Shown: positions 40,268 through 51,325, counted from the stretch's first letter. The stretch: 64,000 nt of DNA from Cymbomonas tetramitiformis (GCA_001247695.2 LGRX02035463.1:28147-92146); one strand, 5' to 3'. Numbers and translations: made by a program. The notes: generated by a model not told the origin, from the letters alone.

Positions 40268-40439
40268 CTTGATACAGGGCGCTTCGGGGAACGTCTTGTC
40301 GTTGTTGATTACTGCACTCTACACCAAACGAAAGACGTAAGTCTAAGTGCAGCAGTCGAGTGCAAAAGAAAGCGAGTCGAACGGAACCGGAAGTGATGAG
40401 CAGGCGAGCGCGAGCGCAGGCGAGGGCGCGACTTTCAGT

Positions 40440-41108
40440 TTGTACATTAGTAGGCTACGATTGCGCCTACAGTACACTATAGTTTGGCTATCATTGGCTA
40501 TGATTGGCTAACTTTGGCTATCCGATTTGAGATTATGACAGCCCTGTCATCGGGGGGTATGTGGGGGTGTCTAGGGGTCTCACAAATCAAGATTTGCCGA
40601 TTTAATCGACGAGGGGGGGTCCCCTACGTTGACCCCCCAAAATTTCAGTAGGTTTTAGGGTTCAGGGTTTAGGTTTCAAGGAATTGCGTCAGAATTACGT
40701 CAGAAAGTGGGGTCGACGACAATTTCGGTCAAACTATGCGGATACGACGACACAGATACAGAATACACGACTTTTTCAAAAGTTTTTTTTGAAATCACTC
40801 GGCATCAAAACTTGTTGGTATGATGCCGTGCCTATATGAGAAAATTTTATAAATGAAGGTGTATCCTGTATGCGTGTATCCTTTTTTGACAATGAAAAAG
40901 ACATGTCAAACTTTATAATGTGATATTTTTCTAAAAACTAGGTAGCGGTATATAGACACAAGTCACTAGTTTTCTGAAAGAATTCTCTCTATCTGCAACA
41001 TTTAGGGTCTCATTGTCAAAAAGGATACACGGATACAGGGAATACACGTGGTTTTCAAAAGTATTTCTGAAACGTTCACTCGCTATCAAAAGTTGCTGGA
41101 TTTGACAC
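40440..41108. other. Intergenic, with short repeats and an inverted repeat
   Basis: Contains repeated TTGGCTATNATTGGCTA (40483-40525) and an inverted pair: GTATCCTTTTTTGACAATGA (near 40878-40897) and TCATTGTCAAAAAGGATAC (near 41009-41027). No coding region is supported. The edge at 41109 is the LTR of element B copy 2. Confidence 0.5.
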
Positions 41109-41446
41109 TGTGACACCCGGAACTGTCACATGTCACTTCCTATAGTAGGCTGGGTGACCGTCACCAGTAGACGGGAAACACCCGTTAGGTATTTATGTTA
41201 TATCTCTCTTTATCAAGAGAGGCTTTTACCGTTCTGATTCCGTAACCCTTTTACTCAGGGTTTATCTCACCGGTTAGATATATATATTACCGCCGAACTA
41301 TATATCTGCCAGGCTTGCCCCCACTTGCGTTTTATTTAGCCACTGCGAGATTGCCACTATGAGTGGCTAAGCTCGGACGCCTGGGATGGAGTGAGGCGCT
41401 CCGCGCGTGAGAACGCCGGCAGTCACGGGTATGGCCTAAATTTTGT
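41109..41446 (+). repeat. 5' LTR of element B copy 2
   Basis: Starts TGTGACACCC and aligns with the LTR at 7441-7777 (opposite strand). It includes CACCGGTTAGATATATATAT and CCGCCGAACTATATATC, which recur at the 3' end of the element (43882-43919). Confidence 0.78.
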
Positions 41447-41696
41447 TGGTTGATTTACGGCACGCCGCGCCGGTTGAAGAGCAAATTTTCTTGCGGGATT
41501 TAACGTTGGACTGGTCGTTTGCGTTCTCTGGTTGGATCCCACACCGTTGCGTATTGGCTGCATGTTCCACACGACTTATCGGATTTATTTGGTCTCTCAC
41601 GGCTGCTGTATCGGCGACCCGCACGTTTCTTGGCCGCCCACGACGACTGCCTCTCATGTTCCTTTGCCTCACTCCGCCCCTTCAGTCCTTCTCATC

Positions 41697-42032
41697 ATGG
41701 TTGCTTCTACTCGAGCCACCGCTAGCATGGCGAATCGCCGACGCGCATTATCCACGATTTTTTATTCAGCAGCTGCGAGGCACGCCAACACTCCAGCCAC
41801 GCCGCCGGCAGCACAGCCGGCTACCAATTCGGCAGGTGCTACGTTCCTAGCCTCGGTGCGTACGCTTCAGAGGGAACACTTCGACATGAAGGTCTCCAAG
41901 ACCGTTCGTCAAAGTTGTTCGAGGACAAGAACGGACGATTTTCCGGGACTGAGTGCCACGCATCCGCGCTCTTCGCCAGGATGGTCTCTGCGCTCCAGAC
42001 GGCATTTGTCACGGAGGACATCGGCTTCGCGC
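41697..42032 (+). pseudogene. Element B gag, 5' part, left of the hAT insertion
   Basis: The ATG at 41697 gives MVASTRATASMANRRRA, matching copy 1. A frameshift near 41905 (VSKTVRQ) breaks the frame; beyond it the copy 1 sequence (ECHASALFARMVSALQ) is found in another frame. The gag is then interrupted at 42032 by a hAT element with target duplication CTTCGCGC. Confidence 0.78.
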
Positions 42033-42884
42033 CAAGGCATGGTATCGAAACTTTTCGACCGTATCGATAGTTTTCGATAAGTTTCGAATGAGTATCGATC
42101 GATATGAATAAGTACTGTGTGAATATCAATCGATATGAATAAGTACTGTGTGCATATCAATCGATATGAATAAGCGCGATGCCAACATCAATCGATATGA
42201 ATAAGTTCAATGTTGATATCAATCAATATGAATAAGTGCACATTTTTTTCCACGTATCGATATATTGATATATCAATATGACCTGAGTGCACACAACATT
42301 GCAAGCAAATACACAAGGCAGTGAAAAAATAATAATGAATTAGACCATACAATGCTATCTAGAACTCTACAGTGTGTTAAGGCATGCTATCATGGAATGC
42401 TCAATTGTGCCTTCTGTAAGGCCTTTCCTTAAGTCAGAATGTATGGCCCCCACCTTAGAGAAGGCGCGCTCCACACCTGCCTGCTGGATGGAACTTGATG
42501 TGACGGTGCGGTTGCGGCTCATATATTATGGCCCCCCTATGACGCTAGGAGGTACGTATACCAGGATCTGAATATGGGTGTTCGACCAACATGAATCCAA
42601 TATTTGGGTAATCTAAGATCGATTAATCGATACTCATATCGATTAATCGATATGGCCAATCGCGGTACTTTAATTTCGTATGATCGATCGATATGAATAA
42701 GTGACCTGGAGGTATCAATCGATATGAATAAGTCCCCAAGGGGTATTCGATCAATATGAATAAGTAGTCCAAGGGTATCGATCAATATTCAATATTTCGA
42801 TATGTACCAAATTCATATCAATAAATAAAAATTAATCGAAATATCGATAGTATCGAAACTATTGAATATCGATACCATGCCTTG
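42033..42884. mobile_element. Non-autonomous hAT element, deletion derivative of 493-2161
   Basis: It has the same ends as the element at 493 (CAAGGCATGGTATCGA ... TCGATACCATGCCTTG) and an 8-bp duplication CTTCGCGC (42025-42032 and 42885-42892). It matches the left about 460 bp and right about 400 bp of the longer copy, with the middle lost at a junction near 42480 (CACACCTGC next to CTGCTGGATG). All but about the last 35 codons of the dimerisation domain and all of the chromodomain exon are gone. Length 852 bp. Confidence 0.92.
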
Positions 42885-43881
42885 CTTCGCGCCCCTTTTC
42901 CTGCTGGACGATGCTACCCTACCCGTCCGTGTGGAGGCCACGGCTTGCTGTTCTCCGCGCTCGAGCTAATGGTTGATCCCGCGTCGCCCGCAGCGGACTG
43001 GATGGACTCTTCGCACTCCAGCTTCCCGTCCGACGGTAAGCGCGTACTGCTTGAGTTTGCCCGTCGCATGATCCCCGCGGGTGACCCCTTTCAGGGTCAG
43101 GCGGACATGTTGGGCATCCGCATCTCTGCGGGCGTGGACCCGCATGACAAGATCGGGGACTTCAACGCCGCTCTAAAGGCCGCGAGGACGCGAGCGACGC
43201 TCCTGGACGAGGACGTGAAGGCGCTGTTCATCAAGGCCCTCGACGCCACCTTCTACCAGCCGGTGGTGTCCCGGTTGCTTCTCCACGATCAACGTGCCGC
43301 TCACGACCTCCTCACAATTCAACAATGGGTGCGTGAGTGCTACTCCGAGCACGTGCGGGCGGGCACCGCCACGGCGTCCGCACACCGGTACTCTCATGGC
43401 ACGCATTTCATGGAGGGGGACACCGATGACTCCGGTGGGCCCGGTGAGCTCGCGGACTTGAGGACCATGGTCCTCGACTTGAAGCGGCAATTGGCCGCGT
43501 TTGTCGCACCCGACCGGTCCGAGCCGGCCACGCGCGGGTACACTCCCCGCGCAGACAAGCCGGACCGCTGCATCAAGACCCGCTTCGCGACCACGCCCCT
43601 CCCCAAGGGGGGAAATTGGTCTCAATCCATCTCCAAGAAGGTCGCCTTCCATCGCGACACCGGTGCGACCGTTCCCTATTGCCAAAATCAGGTGTGCGCG
43701 AGGCGCGGCATTGGCATCGGGACTGCCCGAACGGGGGCAGGACCGGGCTCTCGGCATACGCTTTCGCTGAGGAGGCCGAGAACTCGGTGTTGGCCGTGAA
43801 ATTTCAACATGCCATCGACCACGACGACGCCGAAGAGTTCGACGCCCTCTGCATGCTCGCGGGTGGGAAGCCGGACATCTC
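42885..43881 (+). pseudogene. Element B gag, 3' part, with zinc-knuckle remnant
   Basis: Past the target duplication the gag continues: LLFSALELMVDPASPAADWM, LLEFARRMIPAGDPFQGQ, DFNAALKAARTRATLLDEDV, ALFIKALDATFYQPVVSRLL and WVRECYSEHVRAGTATA. A frameshift near 43690 moves the reading to another frame with HWHRDCPNGGRTGLSAYAFA, the end of a CCHC knuckle. The sequence stops in mid-gag (GGKPDIS) and joins directly to LTR sequence at 43882. Pol is deleted. Confidence 0.78.
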
Positions 43882-43919
43882 ACCAGTTAGATATATATTA
43901 CCGCCGAACTATATATCCA
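43882..43919 (+). repeat. 3' LTR fragment of element B copy 2
   Basis: 38 bp (TCACCAGTTAGATATATATT ... CGAACTATATATCC) match the middle of the 5' LTR at 41266-41305. It joins gag directly, so pol and most of the 3' LTR were removed by a deletion. Confidence 0.65.
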
Positions 43920-43976
43920 CTAAAAGTTCTAGGTAAATATGATGCCGCGAGTCTATATAGAAAAAGTTTATAGGTC

Positions 43977-45359
43977 GTGATAACTTTCGATATTCTGGGT
44001 ACCTATGATCAGTGCAGCAGATTCCAGAACCCACGCTGGATGGTTGGTTATTCTGATACTCAAGTACGATACGGTTCTATAGGTTACTTTGACACCCTCA
44101 GTCGATTGAAACCAGATATGGGGCGGTTCAGAGATCCAGATTCAGATCTAATTCCCCCAGTCATACCATACACTCAGGACTATGCTCCACCCATAATAAC
44201 CGATCCAGATGACAACCAGATATCAACACTTGCATTCACAACACCCTCAGTTCCATCAGCATATATTCCAAAGGTGAAAATGAATACACCTAAGGAATTT
44301 AGGGTTGGGCAGGATGCAGAGGTCTGGCTGGAGACAGTGGATAGATACTTTGAATTCACATACCCAGGAGCAGAAGATAAATACCTCATCACAGTATTCC
44401 TAACACTCTTGCAAAATAATGACAGACACTTCTTTCAGGTAGTGGCAAAATCACCGACAGTCACGTTTGCAGAAGTCAGGATCACCTTCCTCCGACAGTT
44501 TGGGAATCCCCATAAGCAGTTAGTAGCGAAGAGACATTTGATGGGATTTGAACAGGGCAATTTGCCATTCTCAGATTATCTCAGGACATTTACCTCACTT
44601 GCTTCATTGGCAACAGTCAGCCTGGATGAAGACATTCTGGTCAAGGATCGTTTTATCAACAATATGGATTCATCCCTCAGACAAGAGTTCCACCTCAGAT
44701 ATCTCACAGAGGCAGAAAGGAATAGTCTTTCGTGGTCAGAAACCACAAAGATTTTGCTCGATTTGAACTATGTAGTTTACACGGAGCAATCAGAAACCCT
44801 ACACTAATATAAGGGTCAGAAGGAACGGTCAGGAGGACCTGCCAAAAAGGATAAGGAGTTCAGAGGTCGTGATAACAAGCCTTATGATCGCAGTAATCAG
44901 AATCGGAATTTCAGTAACAATTTCCAGAAAGGAAGGAAAGGAACAGGCAAGGGATCAGTCAAAGGAAAAGGAAAAGGAAAAGGAACAGCATCAAATTCTT
45001 CATCTTTCCAGTCTTGTGAGCGTTGTGGTCGTACGAATCACAGCAAAAAGGATTGCTTCTCCACCAGGACAGCAGATGGGAAACCAATAAGAGGCAATCC
45101 TCCAGCTCAGAATCCATGGTATCAGAAGGGAGGACAACAACAACAGCAGCAATAGTATAATCAGGGTGGTAAAAGCGAGTCTGATAAGCTCCTAAAAACA
45201 GCCAACACCCTGGTTAAGGAGATACAGAAACAACAGAGTATTAATGCAGCAATAGCACAGCCAACTCCAGCTCCAGCTCCAGCTCCAGCTCCAGCTCCTC
45301 AGGGAAACTCCCAGGGTACTGTACAGGTACCACTGATGAGAGCACCCAACGGGGGATAA
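43977..45359 (+). pseudogene. LTR-retrotransposon gag with zinc knuckle, two in-frame stops (element E)
   Basis: The frame has no obvious ATG at its start (GTG at 43977). It codes for a retrotransposon gag capsid domain: VKMNTPKEFRVGQDAEVWLE, YFEFTYPGAEDKYLITVFLT, FAEVRITFLRQFGNPHKQLV and DSSLRQEFHLRYLTEAERN. After a TAA at 44805 the same frame continues with a basic Asn/Gly/Lys-rich stretch and a CCHC knuckle (CERCGRTNHSKKDCF, 45015-45059). After a TAG at 45153 it continues again to a (PA)n run and stops at 45357. Both internal stops sit in Gln-rich context and could come from CAA/CAG by C-to-T change. Pol is absent. Codon use is AT-richer than in the other elements. Confidence 0.75.
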
Positions 45360-47225
45360 ATCAGCCTGTACATGCCACTGAAGCAAGTGGTCAGATAGAG
45401 AGTATATCAGAAGAAGTCCTATCCAGTCTGACATTTCAGTTTCAGCAGATGGAAATTCCCTCTGCCGTATGAAATGAAATATATACCTGTCAGGTTTGGT
45501 GCCCTAGAACGCAATGGAACCCCTTGGTGGTTTGGCAGTTTTGAGTTTATTGGGTATATTCAAATCCCCGCTCGTCCGTTTTTCGGATACTTCGCTCGTC
45601 CAGGCCTTGCGCTTTGGAAGGTTCTCTAATAAAATTGGTTTTAGCAATATTGTTATTTCGGTGCAAAGTGTGGTGCGTGCGAGCGCGCATGACGAGAGCC
45701 TCTCGGATTTTAATAATGTCATGGCATGGCTATCGTTCAAAATGAATTAAGACCTAGGGTACCAGCGTAGCGTGCAGTCGCGACTGCAAACTGAGCTGAT
45801 GCGGCAGCGAACTGGCTCAATTACGAGCTCAACCAAACGATACCAGTGTTATTATTATAGGTAGTATTCAACTCGTTACGAATGTAGTTTTCAAATTTGT
45901 TTTCCTATATAATGCAATTTTAACTAATAACGGCCATGGGGTATGCAAGCGGGTGAAACGCTGGGAGTTGATGGCGAGAGAGCGCGATTGAGCTGTCCCC
46001 AATCGAAAGGGATGCCGTTCCATTATTCGCATCGAAGGGTCTCCCTTCATTTGGGGCCCATTGTCACATGAAATACGTTGTCGGTTTCGCAGAGGCGCTA
46101 CTCTTCTGCAAACGTTGCATGGCCGGATGCGTAGTGGAGGGTTGGGGACTTGTTCAGTGAGGGATATCCTCGGATGAGTGTTATATAATGCGGCCCGAGT
46201 ATCGAAAAAGGTATCCCCAAACTGCCAGAATAAAAGTCTATTCTCCAAAATCCGATTTCTACTCCCCAAATATTTATACTTTCGATGGAGGTTGTCGATG
46301 CAGCAACAACTGTACTGCACACAGGAGAACGAGTGCATCCCTAGAGTTGCTCGAACCCCCCTCCCCCCTATAAAAACAAAACAAACATATGCATGCCGAC
46401 AATGTTGCATGTTTAAATTTGATGCATGGCATATTTGTATAGCAAGTTGAAAACTTCGATTCTTTCTTATAGCTACACCACTTAATGTGAAGGTTTCAAA
46501 GCATGCTATAATCCTTTCTAGAAAATACGCTTGGCGCTGGGGGTGCACTGATTTCCTGCTGCGAGGATCTATGTGGGTGTGGCCGATCCGTCGGTGGCGT
46601 GCGTATATACTTATAGAACGTGGCACATGCAATCAGTATAAGACAAACAGCCATCACGCGGGTGAATGTGATATTTGAAACAAACGTGTCCCAGGCAGAT
46701 TGTTCTGCGATAATTTCCCCACAACATTTTTCAAAAAAGTTAGTTCAAACCGAAGCTTTGAGTGGAATTCCACAAAGGGCAAAGTGCAGATCGAACCCTT
46801 AAACCCCTGGTATGCAACTATGCCACGGATGCAATCATCTGAAACCGAGGTCAGCAATTTGCTCCGCAAGGCAAGCGGAGATCCTCCATGCCAAGCGAAA
46901 ACGTACATACCATGCAAAGCAAATGCATCACTCATGCCTAGGCGCGACCAAAAACAGGACACACAAACCAATTGCATCAGTCACATGTGCACGGCAAAAT
47001 GCTTAAAAGGTCGCTGGGAATTCAGCAGTTGGAGAAGCTGGGGATTCAAGTCGTGGGATGAGTGGGTTCAACACGCGTCGCTTCTCGCATCCTCTTGGCT
47101 GCGCGCACCCTAGCCCATGAGGTAGGCAGCGCCCCACGTCCTCAAGCACACCGCATCCTCTTGGTGAATGTCGATGTGCTCAGCACAACATGGATGGGCG
47201 ATGGGCCTGAAATGCATGACTGAGT
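45360..47225. other. Intergenic stretch, no supported gene
   Basis: Several open frames exist (a minus frame of 254 codons at 45868-46632; a plus frame of 137 codons at 46700-47113), but they overlap frames on the other strand, have no motif and no splice context. The first 120 bp look like more of element E. Confidence 0.45.
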
Positions 47226-47960
47226 TCAAGGGCAAGCGCTTGTGAAGCGAGCACATGCCATTTGAATCTCTTCGTGAGAGCATGGGCAGTCACGCCAATA
47301 TGACCATCCCTGAGGGTACAGTGTGTCGCCCCTCTTACCTTCATTAGAATCTGGACTACTCGGCTGTTCATATTCACGATAATCCCCGTACCTCCAAGTG
47401 GGCTGATACATAATAGGCTGCGGAGGAGGCCGCGGAGATCGAGGAGACTTGGGCGGTGGGGTATGCGCAGCACCCAAGTCGTAGTCATATTCATTGACCG
47501 AGTACGAGGGCGCAGCAGTAAATTCCTTCTTAAGCTTCGTGGTTGGGGCTTGTGTTGGATATTGCGGTCTCTCTGTTGGGGTTAGAGAGGAGGGCTTGGA
47601 GGGGTCTCGCCGGGGGAATGATCCAGGTAGATCGGCTGTGCCATAATCCGTCGCTGCCCCGTAGCTATAATCCTCCCCCCCCTCGGAGTATTCGCATGAC
47701 TCCGTCATTGAGGGATCCAAGAACGAGCTCCAGGCGGTCTGCCGCAGCGCTGCGGTCATGCTCGCTGAGTCAGCGTCTAGCCGCAGAATGCTTGCCACCT
47801 CGCGCAGGCCCGACACGAACGCGCCGTGCACCGTCCCGTGCATTGCGGCGCACGTTGCCTCCCCTGCCGCCAGCCTCCTCACCCAATCTCTTAGCGTTGG
47901 CGCGCCTACATCCTGAACACACTCGATGCGCACGCCCATGCTCTCTTGGATATGTGGGCT
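47226..47960 (-). CDS. Flavin amine oxidase gene, last exon (GEAT motif and Pro/Tyr-rich tail)
   Basis: The frame includes RLAAGEATCAAMHGTVHGAF and VSGLREVASIL, the C-terminal FAD-binding signature of flavin amine oxidases (..GEAT......GTVHGA..SGlReA). A 170-residue tail rich in Ser, Pro and Tyr follows (SEGGEDYSYGAATDYG, TPPPKSPRSPRPPPQPIMY), unusual for polyamine oxidases. The 5' splice boundary is uncertain. Order and direction agree with the other exons up to 51548. Confidence 0.8.
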   Translation of the reverse strand, partial: SPHIQESMGVRIECVQDVGAPTLRDWVRRLAAGEATCAAMHGTVHGAFVSGLREVASILRLDADSASMTAALRQTAWSSFLDPSMTESCEYSEGGEDYSYGAATDYGTADLPGSFPRRDPSKPSSLTPTERPQYPTQAPTTKLKKEFTAAPSYSVNEYDYDLGAAHTPPPKSPRSPRPPPQPIMYQPTWRYGDYREYEQPSSPDSNEGKRGDTLYPQGWSYWRDCPCSHEEIQMACARFTSACP

Positions 47961-48234
47961 CGCATATGTCTCCCGGCGTAGAGCATCAAACTGAGTCGAG
48001 CCACGTGGCAGAGAGCTCCCAAGGTGGCTCAAATCCACGAGACGCGCACTCGCGAATGGGATCGTGAGGAATCGAACGGATGAGCTAGGTACTCCGCGCA
48101 CGCCGCTGCCATCCAACGTCAGGGTTGACTCCCGACTTCCCAGAACACATGGCACAGGGATGAGGGGAGGCGCGGCGCCCGCGGGAACCTGCGAAAAACA
48201 GCCGAGAGTCTGACTGCGCCCCACCCAGGTTTGA

Positions 48235-48345
48235 CATGTCCTTATCGGTGCTCTTCACGGAGAGATACGAGTATGTGCCCCTCGCAAAGGGGTCCTCATC
48301 CCAGCGCGGCTCGTACACTGCCACCGGCTCTGGAGCGTACGGAAA
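48235..48345 (-). CDS. Flavin amine oxidase gene exon (DPFARGTYSYL)
   Basis: Codes for VAVYEPRWDEDPFARGTYSY and LSVKSTDKDMSNL. W..DP.arGsYsy is the conserved segment just before the GEAT motif in this family. Boundaries are approximate. The following 48470-48590 holds four copies of a 27-bp repeat (GCGCTCCTTCCCACAGGGCC). Confidence 0.72.
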
Positions 48346-48669
48346 CCCAGTCTTCACCGCATCCATCGCTCTCGCTTCGATGGGCTCCTCCCCGGTCTGC
48401 CGCCTCCCTCCACACCCGCCAGCCTCACGTGCCTGCGCCGCACCAAGTACAAATTGCGCTCCGCACGCCCTTCTTCCCACAGAGCCCCTTGGCGCTCCTT
48501 CCCACAGGGCCCCTTGACGCTTGGCGCTCCTTCCCACAGGGCCACGTGGCGCTCCTTCCCACAGGGCCCCTTAGCGCTCTTGAGATCAGCATTTTATCCG
48601 AGCCCCAGGGGCGCGTGGAAGACTGGGGATGGGGGGGAGAGTGGCCAAAGAGGGTAGAGTTTAGCAACA

Positions 48670-48850
48670 CCTCAGGATCAAGACCCGTGATGCAAAGCAC
48701 GTGGGCGGAAGAAGCACGTGGGTCATTATGCAGTATGCTTGGATTGGTCACATAAATCAGTTGGCCAGCACCCTCAGCCGTGTCGCCATAAACCTCGAAG
48801 CCTATGAATTGAGGAGACCAGAACGAGTTGTTGAAGGCCAAGAAGACGCT
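48670..48850 (-). CDS. Flavin amine oxidase gene exon (SFWSPQFIGFEVYG)
   Basis: Codes for AFNNSFWSPQFIGFEVYGDT, GQLIYVTNPSILHNDP and AHVLCITGLDPEVLLN. The FW dipeptide and the spacing to the next motif are typical of the substrate domain of amine oxidases. A short piece, GMGAVCVTKVAQLLPRG (about 49085-49135), fits just before it (the lgyG..nKv.l.F region). Confidence 0.7.
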
Positions 48851-49289
48851 TCGCCGTGCACCCTCCTGGACACGCCCAGGCACCCCGGTCACCCCCTGAT
48901 CAAGCGACCGCTGGTTCTGTGCCGCTTCGCAATTGTCTCCTCTGGCCGACCTCTGGCCGACCTCTGGCCGATTTGCGATGACAGATGTGCACCAACGGCG
49001 CAATGGCGGACAATTCGATGACCGCAATGTGCGGCTGTGGAGAAGAATTAGTGGAGCAAATGCATGCTCGCCACAGCATGGACCCCTTGGAAGCAGCTGA
49101 GCCACCTTCGTCACACAAACTGCACCCATCCCGGCACTAGACATTCAAGTGGTCGGCAGAAATGAGAAACCCAACCTTGCACCACGCCTTGACAATAAAA
49201 GGGGACCCCTCAGGCTCACCCCGCAGGGTGGAGCTCCAGCAGCTCGTGGAAATATGCTGTGGGGAGTGAGAGCAGCGAGGGGATCTCAC

Positions 49290-49454
49290 TGCAAGCACGT
49301 GGATGGCGCGCAGCTTGGACAGTGTCAAAGAGGGCAAGAACTTCACAGTGTTCGCCTTCAGCACACCGAGGGGCACTGTGAAGATGGCCGCTGCATAGTT
49401 CTGTGGCGAGCCACTCGCAAAGGATAGCGTCACGCCCGCGGCTCCGTGGTACAC
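49290..49454 (-). CDS. Flavin amine oxidase gene exon (TVPLGVLK)
   Basis: Acceptor TCTCAG and donor GTGAGA bound exactly 55 codons: VYHGAAGVTLSFASGSPQNY, AAAIFTVPLGVLKANTVKFL, PSLTLSKLRAIHVLA. The phrase TVPLGVLK followed by F.P.L...K..AI is a hallmark of polyamine oxidases and LSD-type demethylases. Upstream intron 49455-49660 contains a roughly 50-bp minisatellite (CACCTGAGATCACTCACTGC). Confidence 0.85.
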
Positions 49455-49977
49455 CTGAGAAGCCCCCACTGCGCGTCACGCCTGAGCCTCCATGCCCACC
49501 TGAGAAGCCCCACCGCCAGTCACGCCCAGTCCACTACACCTGAGATCACTTCTGCGCATCACGCCGCGCTCCGTGCCACCTGAGATCACTCACTGCGCAT
49601 CACGCCCGAGCCTCCATGCCACACCTGAGATCACTCACTGCGCGTCACGCCCAAGAGCAACTGACCGGGAGGTGGGCAGCCAGGGCAGGTAATACGCGAT
49701 AGAAGTTTACTACTCTCCATTTATGCATGCATAATGTCGCAGTAAAGGCGGCTATTGGCTCGTGCAGATGCAGACCCTAACTGGGCACTTCTCTGGGGCG
49801 CGCCGCTCTCCCTCGGAGGGTCTGCACACACCACAGGTAGCGCGCGTGGCGCACGTGGCCGGGCTGTTGCGTTCAGCTCGCTGGCCGCTGAAAAGGACGG
49901 GATGCACTCCCCCCTGACCGCCATCGGATGAGTCCTCCGGGGGTTGCTCATATGTCACTGTGGTGCGAGACTGATAC

Positions 49978-50105
49978 CTGCGTGATCTCCTTGTTGAATT
50001 GTATGTCCAAGCCCTCTGCGAGTTTATCGATCACACTTGTGTATCCGCCGACAACGATCCTAGCATCACGACCCACAAACACGGATAAAATGTTGTTGAT
50101 GAACT
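49978..50105 (-). CDS. Flavin amine oxidase gene exon (VVGGYTSVIDKLAEGLDI)
   Basis: Between an acceptor near CCCTGAG and a GTATCA donor the frame reads FINNILSVFVGRDARIVVGG, YTSVIDKLAEGLDIQFNKEI, TQ. This matches the ..GG...vid.La..ldi..n..V segment of amine oxidases. A further candidate exon, ALKDLSGTVYDDDRQAMMKH, lies upstream at about 50330-50497. Confidence 0.75.
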
Positions 50106-50891
50106 CTCAGGGCCTAGAAAGAACCAGCCTTTCCTTTGTCACCAGGCGCAGCAGGAAGCAGCTGGGTTCAGAGCTCTGCGGCTGCAGAACACCCGGGCGC
50201 GGATCGACTCTAAGAAGTGCCTGAGGCCGATTTAATCATTAGAGTGCTGAACAAGGGACGGCGGCAAACGAAAACACTGTTGGATCTCGTGATCGATGTG
50301 CATTAGATTCGTTTACTCACCGATTGGTTGCAGGATTGAAGCGCGGAGGACTCGCAAGAGTATGGCAGGACAGATTCCCAGCGGTAGCGCCCTCGTCAAC
50401 TAGCTTTCGGAGCAAAATGTGCTTCATCATAGCTTGTCTGTCGTCGTCGTAAACTGTACCGCTCAAGTCCTTCAAAGCGGATTTGACGCTCGTGCGAGAG
50501 TGGCAAGATTCACTTTGTGCGTTGTTTGCCCAGTCTTCGAAGTCGGCATCGCCCTGAGAACGTGGGAACGAAGGGCCCGTCTGCCTAAATTTCGATGATA
50601 GCAGGGAAGGGGGTCAAACAAATCCGAGGCGAACGTCAGGGAGAATAGGCAGTCCTCGGAAAAATGTGAGCTCCAATAATCGTGGTACACAGGGGTTTCA
50701 GGAGCTTCAACGTGGCAGCCAGGGTCGTCCAGGGGTTGCACGTGGCAGGGAGGGGTTTCAAGGGCGTGCACGTGGCGGGGAGTGGCGTTAAGGCTCAAAC
50801 AGGAGGCCGAGGGCCGCCTCTGAAAGACAAGACGGAAGTTCTGAATCTCAGTTGCAGGAAGATAGATGTTGGCAGGTGTTTTCGGTTTTAC

Positions 50892-51184
50892 CTTGCTCCG
50901 GAGGAAGCTCGGCACGGGCGAACTCCCGGCAGACACGTGCGACCAGTCGTGGCCAAGCGGTCGCGTAGTAAGCAGACCAAACGAATTACAGAAGTCTTGA
51001 ATAGGCTGTGGAATACTGTCGTACAGCCACTGTGCTCCCGTATCTACACCAATAAACCTGTTATCCACTTCGTCGTCGGAACCGATCTTGTGCACGCGTC
51101 CTCCCTTACGATTCCGTGCTTCCAGAACGACAACGCTGCAACCCATGGATTTAAGAGCAGCCGCTGCAGTAAGTCCACTTATAC
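50892..51184 (-). CDS. Flavin amine oxidase gene exon 2 (FAD-binding, GGR motif)
   Basis: Begins after GAGCGCAG with GISGLTAAAALKSMGCSVVV, then LEARNRKGGRVHKIG, GVDTGAQWLYDSIPQPIQD and FCNSFGLLTTRP. It contains the second half of the GAGISG dinucleotide-binding loop and the Glu-Ala-Arg-x-x-x-Gly-Gly-Arg motif that holds FAD. Donor GTAAAA at 50891. The enzyme would oxidise polyamines or a methyl-lysine side chain, making H2O2; the substrate cannot be told from these exons. Confidence 0.88.
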
Positions 51185-51325
51185 CTGCGCTCAGAACAGC
51201 GATAGCTATCAGGAATCGTGACTAACAGCTGAGATATGGCACGTACTTAAGGGCCAACCCTACCGCGCATAACCAAAAAAACATGGCGCCAACTAGAAGG
51301 GCCAGACGGGACGTGCGGATCGCAC

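Noticed and set aside
43977..45359. Proof of a variant genetic code (TAA/TAG as Gln)
   Set aside because: Other genes and elements here end at ordinary stops and the gag is otherwise decayed, so mutation is the simpler explanation; kept only as a low-weight observation.
45868..46632. 254-codon minus-strand frame
   Set aside because: No motif, irregular composition, overlapped by several plus frames; likely chance in a stretch with few stops.
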